Shown: one piece after another, positions 47,476 through 57,273 of the stretch
Layout: every line of letters starts with the position of its first letter
Numbering within the stretch: the stretch's first letter is position 1
Source of the DNA: Cristatella mucedo
Taxonomy: Eukaryota > Bryozoa > Phylactolaemata > Cristatellidae
Reading direction: 5' to 3'
DNA length: 64,000 bases
Assembly: GCA_009760855.2 (NCBI GenBank)
Contig: WPIO01000004.1
Span: 12,228,501-12,292,500 of the forward strand
Notes under the pieces: model-generated
Database searches by the model: none
Seen by the model: the letters and a program-made list of their open reading frames with translations, nothing else
What the model was told of the DNA's origin: nothing
Position numbers and translations under genes: made by a program

Positions 47476-48214
47476 TCAGAGGAGTCGGTATACAATACAT
47501 ACATACACACGTACATACGAACTACAGCCGGCTAGCCGTCCGAAAAGCACATCTCGTCTTCTTAGTATTGGCTACCCTTGACCCCGGCAAGGACAGTTTT
47601 TAGGCCTCCTATATCAAAATTATTAATACTGTGCTGGAGTAGTCAAGACGAGTGTAGTTGAATAACTGCTATGGCCATCACACACTTGGTCACTAGCAGG
47701 CTGCTAAATGCTAATCCACAGAAAGGACAAACAATGATTCACAACCGCGAGGGAATCCTACCATTACTGATAAAGCACTGTTCAAAGGGGCCAGGGAAGC
47801 TTACACTCGGCAAATGCACGAACTAGAGAGTGCATTGCAGAAGTACTTGACAAAAGCAGCACCGCTTGCACTTGACCACACATCCAGCTTTACACTCGAT
47901 CGTGGGACGGATGCATTAGCCAGAACCTTGAAGCTTTCCCAACCAGAGTAAGTTCATCCACTGGGCAAGCAAGCTCGCACGAGATTTAAAATGTGATCAC
48001 ACTCCACGTGCACTCTGACGTAATGGCCAGAAAGCCGACACAAATTTGCGAAGTGTTGCCAGTTTCAAGACTGAATTTGCTGTTTCAATTTACATGTTTA
48101 CCAATTTCAAGACGCGATTCTGTCAAAGCAGGTAGGCAAGCTTTAGAAGTTTCTATTATAAGTTAATGCTCAAAGGTGGTAGCGCCAACAGTATGCCTTC
48201 TCTCGAATACACTC

Positions 48215-48345
48215 GGTTCGCATTCACCACTCCCTAGTGGGTTTGAGTCCTGCAGCAGGCAATCATTTATCGCCTTCAAAACTACGACTACCTGATGACA
48301 ACGTGGACTTCTCATTAAGGTACGAGAGCTCTTAATTACTGTCGT
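48215..48345 (+). mobile_element. SINE family B-like fragment
   Basis: GGGTTTGAGTCCTGCAGCAG followed by a TTATCGCC text like that of family B, then decay. Confidence 0.45.
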
Positions 48346-48419
48346 ATGCTAGTGATCGTCTGTGCATGCATCGCAGCTGCTTCTACGACTAGCTAACTGT
48401 ACTTGAAACGATTCTATTA

Positions 48420-48612
48420 CTATTCATCCATGGACGATTCATCCACGGACTGTTCATGCTGACAAGAAACCCTAAACCCTAATTAAAGGTGCCAGTTTCA
48501 AAAGTTTTCCAATGCATTCTTTCAGCAATTCATATTACAAAGTTCAAATATTATTCTGGATTAATCGTCCGGGAGAACAGTCCGTGGATGAACCGTCCGT
48601 GGATGAATCGCC
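48420..48612. mobile_element. Small inverted-repeat element (foldback or MITE-like)
   Basis: The left arm near 48423-48457 carries GATTCATCCACGGAC and GTTC; the right arm 48572-48610 is nearly its reverse complement. Each arm itself holds two copies of a 15-18-bp GATTCATCCACGGAC-like unit. The spacer has two CCCTAA copies and no ORF. Confidence 0.6.
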
Positions 48613-49616
48613 CAGACACATTTGTAGCATTCGTTCTTGAACTCCAGCCGTAAATGCCACGCGTCTGAAATGACTAAAACGTACTACATTATCTGCGTTT
48701 GTGGGAAAGGCTTTCGTTTTGAAGCAGCTAAACGCAGTCATGACAGCGCAAACCAATCAAGGAAAACTTTAGGGATGTTCAGACAACAGCAAAAATCACG
48801 CGTGCTCTACTTCTCTATCATAGCTATTCATCCGCGCTCTACTTCTCTATCGTCGTCGTTCATCCGAGCTCTACTTTTCTATCTATCTTTCGAGCCGCAG
48901 GCTCCTCACAGCTTTTGCTTCGTCCGTTTGAACTGTTCTTTTCGCTCATATGCGCGTTGAAATTTTGCATGCAATCACTAACCAATTGGCAGGTTTTCTT
49001 TCTAGCATATGCAAAATACTTAAACAGAGATCTAGTTATCTTTAGGCACCATGTAAATTGCACCGCTATCATTGTTATGATTATCCTTATGAAGCTTTGC
49101 TTCGTCTGATCATATCTCGAAGGGCATCTCCCGGTCTACGAAGACGAAACAGGGGAAAATAAAAATCTTTTCAGTGAATTCAAAAGCTTCATTGCGTAGC
49201 GGCAGAGAAGCCGCAGCGGCAGCTTTCGCCATACTTGCAGCAGGCAATCCGTCACGGCCTACTGCAAGACTCCAACCCACAAAGTGGTTTGTGAAGTGGA
49301 GGCCCCTTTTATGTTTGGCTTCGACCCACTGCTAATAGCCTTCTAGACCCATTCAAATGTCTTTATTTTGAGATGAAGAGACAGGACATCATTAATTACC
49401 TAATGCATGTGCACTTGGCTTCAGGTTCCGCCGTTACATTCCTCAAATAGATTGCTGTCCGGAAACTCGTTAGGAAGTCTAGAGAAAACCTGCGGCCTCA
49501 GAAGGAAGTGATACACCGCGGGTCTTTTGTATGTCCCTTCCTTTTGCTATGTGTACCCTTCCTCTGGCCAAAGCAATTGGTGAGTAGAGTCTAGACTGTC
49601 ATTAAATAAATAATAA

Positions 49617-49786
49617 ATAAATCCTAGCTGATTAAACAGCCTCTTTTTGTATAGCGACAGAAGAGCCTTTGCGGCTATCACCACCGCTTGCAGTGGCGAT
49701 AAAGAATCGCCCACAGCAGGAATCGAACCCATGACCTCGGGACCGAGGTCGTGAAAGCAACCACCTTACCTAGTGTGCCATCACGG
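49617..49786 (-). mobile_element. SINE family B
   Basis: Reverse copy: GATTAAACAGCCTC, GGCTATCACCACCGCTTG and a B box seen as GGAATCGAACCC on the plus strand. Confidence 0.78.
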
Positions 49787-49794
49787 CTCACCTC

Positions 49795-50060
49795 ATTCAA
49801 TGCAGATGCCGACAGGCAGCTTTACCTGTGCTTTGACGGGCTTCATGTACCTTGAGAATTTTCATACCAACTCTCATGCAGCATGTTTTGCCGACGTTAG
49901 AGGTTGGACGGCAGCCAATTTTATTAAATTGGGTGACGACAAGACGAACCCAATAATTACGGTGTCCTTCAGAACGTGGAAAACCTCACGCTGATAATTG
50001 GCAGCCTGCATTTTCTTTGTAGCTTCTGCACTTGATCTGATGATCCTGTTCAAAGATTAA
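49795..50060 (+). mobile_element. L2/CR1-like LINE fragment at the YADD box
   Basis: Reads a mutated YADD box followed by QLYLCFDGLHVP, then VRGWTAANFIKLGDDKTN. A family B SINE (49617-49786) sits directly before it and probably interrupted it. Confidence 0.65.
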
Positions 50061-50269
50061 TTGTTGCTAGATAGCTAACCACTTCGGCTCCACAGTGAAA
50101 TCTGCCTAAGCTCAGTGGCATATGTTGAGTGCGCCTGCGGCTTCTGCTATTGTAATTAGCGAAACGCCTGACACTAATGCACATATCTCACCTATGGCCA
50201 ATAGTTAAGCCATTGAAGCAGCTCAGCGTCGGGCCATTAATGCAGATTATATTTCGTGTCGTCTGCTGC

Positions 50270-50400
50270 AATTGATCGAGCTCTCATATATGTGCCCGTT
50301 GAGAGGAATAAAGCAGAGTCTCGTTTATCACAGACGTGCGCCCGCTGTGTCTCCGTGAGACTCCCACTAGAACAGCCGCCGCCCGAGCCACTGTCATACA
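50270..50400 (+). repeat. LTR-like segment 2
   Basis: Shares the order of TATATATG, GGAATAAAG, AGAGTCTCGTT and GTCTCCGTGAGACTCC with 25270-25420. Solo LTR or fragment; no coding part. Confidence 0.45.
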
Positions 50401-50976
50401 GCACGTAGTATTTCAAAATTCGGAATGCTTAACTAAATATAGTACCCTAGAAACAGTTAGTCCGTGTTTTTTAAATCCGGTCTCAACTTTTGTTTTCCGA
50501 CCATTGCAATTATTTTCAAGCGGGTTTCCTGCTATTGCAAGTAGATGCTCTTAGACCTTGCAAAGCTAGACCGCAAGGCTTTTCTGCCGTGAGCGTGACA
50601 GTCGTGGCCACGTTATGCCACCTGCCTCCAACTCGAACTGCCCCCCTAAGCTGCATCAACGTCAAGCTGCCACCACTCCCTTCTAGGTCCATCCATCCAT
50701 CCTTGTTTTTCCGGCTGAGCTATCTACTGTGCGTTTCTCGGCCCACCCTTCGAACCACTCCGCTCGCTCCACGAACTCCGGGGGTTACGAAAAAAGCTCA
50801 AATCCTGCTCAGACAGTGCCGGCTGTTCCTCGGCTCCTAGAGGCCGGAGCTCGCTATCGACGAACACCGTGATATTGCCTCGCGGCGGCGCGATGAAATT
50901 TAAAGCCAATCTAAAAACGCTTTCATTCCCCGCAGAAAATACTTTCCCCGCGCTGCAAGATTGTCATCTTTATTTC

Positions 50977-51040
50977 GCGTGTGCATGCTGTAAACGTGCG
51001 TATGCATGCTGTAAACCCGCGTATGCATGCTGTACACGTG
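50977..51040. repeat. 21-bp tandem repeat, about three copies
   Basis: GCATGCTGTAAAC-like units repeat near 50984, 51005 and 51025. Confidence 0.75.
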
Positions 51041-52274
51041 CCCGTTGTTGTCACCGATCCTTCGATACGCATCCTTGGCAGCTGGGCAAAGTGTCAAGAT
51101 ATGTATTTAGTTCTTTCAGGGTTTCAAGAAATGCTTATCTGTTATTTTACTGCATTAATACTTATAGAGGTCAGCAAACTTGGCATAGAATCTTGCTCTG
51201 AGTGAACTGTTGGCTGAATCCGCTTCACAGCCATTGTGCCGGACGATATAACCTTGACCTGCAGTGCATCACTGACTGAGTCAGAAGACCGGCTATTCCT
51301 GGAGCTGCAGACTACAGCTGATTGGCTGTACCTAGGCCAATAGACCCCTGCCAAGGCCACCCCAGCTACAGCTGATCAGGACTGATCGGAGCATGATCAG
51401 GAAGAAAAGCCGGATTAATATGCGTGATGGCTTTCTCAGCCAATAGTATTCATTCAGGACTAGTATATATTGGACCCACTTGTTGTTTGTTCTTTGTCCG
51501 TATTTGAATACGGTCCACGTTCTGTTTGTCGGCTGCGTTAATAAATCATAGTAATTTTCTCGACCATTGACTGGTGAATGGCTTCGCGGCAGCACTGCGT
51601 CTCACATGAACTTCATTCGACCATCCACAATAGCCGAGTATTGCAGAATCGTCATATCGTCACGAGAATATGGCGAAATGACTGGCAAAATAGAGGCCGG
51701 CTGTATTTTTCTCTGCTAGAGCAGACTTCTGAAAGGACCTGCGAATTCACACACTAGGAACTGCTTTTGAAGTTTTAACTCAGCGGATAAAGATGTCCAA
51801 TCTAGTCTAACTGACATCCTCTCGGTACACATCATGTTCACATAGACGCAGCTTTCGTGCGACCCTGCAACTGTCAACTTATAACAAGTAAAAGCTTTTA
51901 CGAGGCCCACCTGTACCCTGGACATAAATTTTAACTGATACGTGCTTGCCAGCATTTCTACTTTTTGGTGAAAAGCAGTGAATGCCGATTGGAAGAGGCG
52001 CTACAGCATGCTTTTGCCAACTAGCTCGGCAGTAGAAAACAATGCCATAGCCAGGGACTTGGCAATGGTTGGGTAAACCTTGATAGAGGCAACCAATCGT
52101 AGGAAGGCTGGAGGTGTGAGTCGGGCAGCAAGCCAGCTGGCACGCTTTTGATGGGTCTGTTCGGATGTGGGCGGTAGGGGAGGGCTAGTTAGGCGCCTGC
52201 TATTGCAGTACTTACATAGATCGAGGCCCGGAGCCTAACTCCAAGTAGTGCCTGTCTGGTTACCTAATCAAAAA

Positions 52275-52410
52275 CGCTGTGCGTGTAGTTTGGTTGCCGT
52301 CGCGAACAGCACAAAACACCAGCCGACGAACAACACCACCAGTTTATTTCACCACTAACAGAGCAGGGCGAAGTACGACTCTCTTCGCCCCTCTCGCCCA
52401 CCGGAGTCCC
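52275..52410. repeat. Repeat shared with 47100-47230
   Basis: GTGTAGTTTGGTTG, GCCGACGAACAACACCA, GTTTATTTC and CTTCGCCCC in the same order as at 47100. Confidence 0.5.
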
Positions 52411-53429
52411 CCCGTGACTCTCTCGTCACAAGGGTCACCAATAGCACGTCCCGACCGCATATCACATCGAGTGTCACAGCCCACTCGTACAACGATCAGA
52501 GGCAGTGTCATCAATTAAATGAAACCACAGTGCGTCTAGCCGCGAGGCCTCGAAAATCGCCGCGGCAGCATCTAATGGAGGAGCGGCTGCCTCACGAGCC
52601 AGGACAGAAACCTCTTATTGGCCTATATTGAGCGTGGGCAGGAAGTGCAGCAGCCGAGAACAAGCCGAAAGCTGCCACCGAAATCCACGTGTGTCCAAGA
52701 GAGATCGCAGAACCTAGCGCTCTTTTCTGCCGACGATGCATCAGGCTGCAGTCTGCAACCTAGCGCTCTGCCATGCGAGCAGATCCAAAGGATGCCCAGG
52801 GAGAGAGAGAGCCAGCACGGGGGCGGAGCTGGCTATCGCGGAAGCGGAGAGTTCGTAGGCATGGGCAGGACATTGCATGACGGCTGGCGACATGCCGAGC
52901 AGTACAACCTAAAAGAAAACTGTAGCACTTCCCGAGTTTTGCAACTTCCGATGCGAAGGGTAAAGCCGTCTCTGCCATGGCGGCCTACGTACGAGAGAAC
53001 ACTGCCCATCAGCTCACTGCTCACATGCTATATAACGACAAGCCAAGCAAGTTTTTCACCAGGCAGGCATTATATTGTATGACACTACTTGTGGTGCTCA
53101 AAGCAGGTTACGACAGACATAAGGATATAATTTTTCGCCAATAAACCAGTCTAGTCAGCGGTTAATTTATAGAGAGTAGTATCATAAAATCGTAATAGGT
53201 GATGCAGCTTTCCCACCTGCTTGCAGTTAGTACAGGTCCTGTAAACATCCGAAATGAGCTAGTACAACCAGTCACCAGACGGTACAAACCGAGGTACATG
53301 TATGCCTCGGGTTCGAAGAATTACCGAAATCTACCATATTCCACTCTAATTAAGGCAAAATCGACCGAAAATCGGTTGTACGACTATCAAATTTCGAGCG
53401 AATATTGTAATACACCATCGGTTTAATGT

Positions 53430-54720
53430 ATTCACCAACTTTCATCCCATTGCGATGTCGAGTTCTCGTGCAAATGGGCTGCAAAGACCCGTGCCTCAGC
53501 CGCAATGCCCCGCGATCCACTTTAAGCTACCTCAAATCCACCGCAAATTGGCTTCGTGCTCTACCTGAGGCAATGCATGGCAATCAAAGGCAATGGCCAG
53601 GCAAATCCGCCAATCTAATATGCTCTCTCGCCAATATCCAGAAAGTGGCTGAGTGAAACTCCAAACTTTCTTACTTATTATAACGCACTGTGTTTAAAGT
53701 GCGATCACATAAGGTTAACCAATCGTGCAAGAAAAATCGCGGGCAATTCCTGGCAATCGACAGCAATGGCCCGGGCCAATACCGCCATCAGCTGAAATTC
53801 ATCAATAATCTATCAGATATCTGATGGGCGAAGCTTCGATCCTAATAGCTTAGAATATGTATCTGTTCTTAAAGTGAATCCAAAAAATGTAAAGCCATTT
53901 TACACCTTAATTGTCGGGCAGTGCACGGCAATCGACTGTAATCGATGGGGCAGATACCGAAATCCATTACGACCCCAAGCCAAATGACCTGCCAGTGGCT
54001 GGACGAAGCTCCAACGTTCCTTGTGTATTACAGCATACTAGGTTTAAAGTGTAACCACATAATTTCAGCTCACTATGCGCATACAATCTCGGGCAATGTG
54101 TATATCGACAGCAGTGCCTCGGCCGAAGGTGCAATCCAATGCTATCTACCGCAAATCGTCTAAAAATTGGCTTCGCTAAGCTCCAATCCTCATTGCATAT
54201 ACAACTTCAGTGTTTTCAGAGTGCAGCCATTTATTTTTCCAGCCATTCTGCACGTTAATTTTCGGGCATTGCACTGCAATCGACCACAATGGCCCTGGCC
54301 ACTACCGCAATTTGTCACAAATCGGCCAGAAATGGGCTTATCGAAGCTCAAAATCTCATTGCATATAGCATTTCACTGTGTTTAAAGCCCGCCTACGTAG
54401 TTTTAACCCATCTTGTGCGCTCTATCTGGAGGCAATTTATGACAATCGACTGCAATGGCCCAAAGCAGCACCGAAATAAGCCGCAAATTAACAAGAAATA
54501 GATTGCTCCACTTTTCATTGCATATAAAAATTCACTGTGTTTAAAGTGATTCAGAATAATTTTAACCCATTAAGTGCGTTCAATCTGGTCGGGGGGCAAT
54601 GCATGGCAGGCAACAGCAACGGCTCCGGCCAAAGTCTTAATTCATCTTAAATCGATCAGAAATTGGCTGTGCGAAGTGCCAGTTCTGACTGCTATGTCTC
54701 ACTTTTAAACCCTAAACCAT
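53430..54720. repeat. Diverged tandem satellite, period about 160-178 bp, about 7 units
   Basis: The block like CAGCAATGGCCCGGGCC recurs near 53586, 53761, 53937, 54110, 54286, 54451 and 54613; the block like TGTTTAAAGTG recurs near 53692, 53870, 54043, 54214, 54380, 54540 and 54706. Both anchors shift by similar steps. Units differ by many substitutions. No coding signal. Confidence 0.75.
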
Positions 54721-57273
54721 GAAAATTGGTAAAAGATAATTTCTGTTAACCTTTACGAAGTTTAATACTTCGTCAATGGATTTCTCGTAAACTCTGACCC
54801 TTATTGCTTGTACGTACGGTTTCGAATCTACGGGTTTATATATGGCTTTCACAGTTTCTCGTCGCTAGGCATTAGCGTTCCGTGTGAGCAGGTATGCAAC
54901 TATAAATCCGCCAACTCGTACCCACCGGCAGCTACACTTGGAATGCCTAGTGGCAAAATGTCGAATGGCAGCTTGCAAAAGTCCCCGCTGGTAAAGGAGC
55001 ATTGGTAATTGGGTTCATGGCGACGCCAGTAACGTTGCCCTCAGTTGGCCGATCGGTAGTCGTGTCCTCTGTTGACGCATGTTGAGAGAGCAGCATTCTC
55101 AATCACACGCAGCCTGAGTCGTCCCGGCTGCTGCGCATCTGACCGTAAGCTGAGCCTGAGGACGGCAATACGTAAGGCCTTACTATTCGCTTCGCCTGCT
55201 GCTCAGCGAATAAGGCCGGCTGCTCTTCATCCTGCTGCACACGTGTGCAGATGCTATCTATGCGTACACGTCAGTCATGGCTGCATGTCGCCCCATCCAT
55301 GCCGGCTTCACTCTCACTTTTTTGCCAACAATTGAAAGAGCATCGGTAATTAGGTTTCTGAGAGACAATTAATCTCAGCCTCAGCTGACGCAAGCTGTGG
55401 AAGCAGCGTTGTCAATATTTCCTACAGCCTCGAATAGTGACCACATGCAACTTAAACCCGCCCATCTTGCCGACTGAAGAGGTTGAAAAGGGTGCTTACT
55501 TTCTCTGATCGGCTACTTTCACCCAACAAGCTGCTCTCCATGAGCCAAGGTGTCAGAAGCTCAGCTTTGGACTTAATTAGTTAACCGAGGTCTGTTATCT
55601 GATTGTAAAGGTCTTTCTGGTTGGGAAAGTATGGCTGTCCCTCCTAAGCCATATCTGCGAAATTGGAATTCGGATCTGCAATATCCTCCTCACTGTCCAA
55701 CTTGCAGCTCTCTCTCTACTGGAGATAGCTGGTTCCTATCCGAAGAAATAGGACGATGAGCTCATGGCAAGGTGGTATTCTGGCAATAAGAGAAGGAATA
55801 TGTGGATAAATGAGAGGAGGTTTGTACTTGCTAACATGACATTTGGAGAGCTCCACCATACACAAGTCGCAGTTGCTTGAGTGGTCAGTAGGGGGAAGCC
55901 GAATTTTTGGCATAGAAAACTTCTTGAATCTCTTATCTCCTCTGTATCAGCCTTCCAATATACCGAAATTATGAAATGATAAAAAGAGGTTTCCTTAATT
56001 ACTTAATAGTTTGCAAGAAATTCCACGTAATAATAATAAACTTCATAAAGCACCCTCAGAGAACTCAATCTTTTTCTAGGCACGGATTGTGAGCAGCAAT
56101 CATTCATCTCGCAGTCGAGAGTTCTCTGGCATCGGTAGCAAGTGAAATAAGGTGCCCAGGGTTTGTCTCGATCCCCGTCATGCATGCCTGACTATGCTTT
56201 TTAGGTCTCGCACATCTTAACAGACGCATTCACGGAGAACTTGTTTGCTCTTGTCTTGATAAATTGTCCCCCCCCCCACGTACCAAAATACATCAGCTTG
56301 GTGCAAGCAACCTTTTTGTGCTACGTCAATCAAACATGGCTGGCTATTCTCTAATCTCTTACTCGAAAATAACATGAAGCTAAAATGCTCGTTTTTAAGG
56401 TGCAATCTGCATGTAATCACTGCAAGCCGGCGACACCCTCAAGCAAGTCTCCTCTGCTGCTATACAAATGAGGCTGTTGAATCAGTCAATCTTCGACCTC
56501 TGCCTTTGTATGCAGCTTTTTCATACCTTAGTACAACCGATATGCAAAATAGAATATCCTATAATGTGGCTGACCAAGATATGAATAATATCATTAGAAT
56601 GAAATTTAGGTTACAGCTGGCATCGGACTACTAGATCAATCACTTACCTGAAGAGACTGCACGTGCTCTATGCACGCCCGACCGGCACCATGTGTGCAAC
56701 AGGATCCAATTAATTTACACACGAGGCTTTCTCAGCCAAAGTGTAAGCAATCCAACTTCAGCCGGCACGCCGCTTCATGAGGCATCGATAGCGCCATAAT
56801 CGGCAGACCAATGTTGTCACGACCTGGTGTCCGGTCACGTGAGCACACTAACCCAGTGATGCTTCTTTTTCGCTCGCCATCTTTCTCTCGACTAGTAACA
56901 CCAATCAAAGGTACTTCGACGACGCACTCGAAGACGCACGAACGAGTGTATTACAACATCTTCAGTGCGCGGATATTATGCCAACGTCTGAAAAGTATGC
57001 CAACACGCCTACACTACATCTACAAACGAGTGTGCTGTCAGTTGCGCATTGCATTGCCCCCAGCACGGCGTAGACGACTACATTAAAACAACGGGGTTCC
57101 GGGGCTGGGAATGACCAGTGGCACATCCAACAATGGACAGGATTGAGAGAGCTCCACCTCCCCCAGCTCCGAAGGATGCCCTTGTTCACACCAGGCTGGC
57201 CTTGTAGCACCAGCCCCCTCTGCCACAAGCCGGCCGAGGGCCGCGTGGGGTGGGCAGAGCGGCCGGCCGGCGG
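54721..57273. other. No gene seen
   Basis: A minus-strand LINE tail is at 56025-56085 and a SINE B tail at about 56450-56485. No supported coding region. Confidence 0.45.

Noticed and set aside
48471-48484. Telomeric repeat
   Set aside because: Only two CCCTAA units.
53430-54720. CRISPR-like array
   Set aside because: Whole units are diverged repeats with no constant short repeat and no spacers; the genome is that of an animal.
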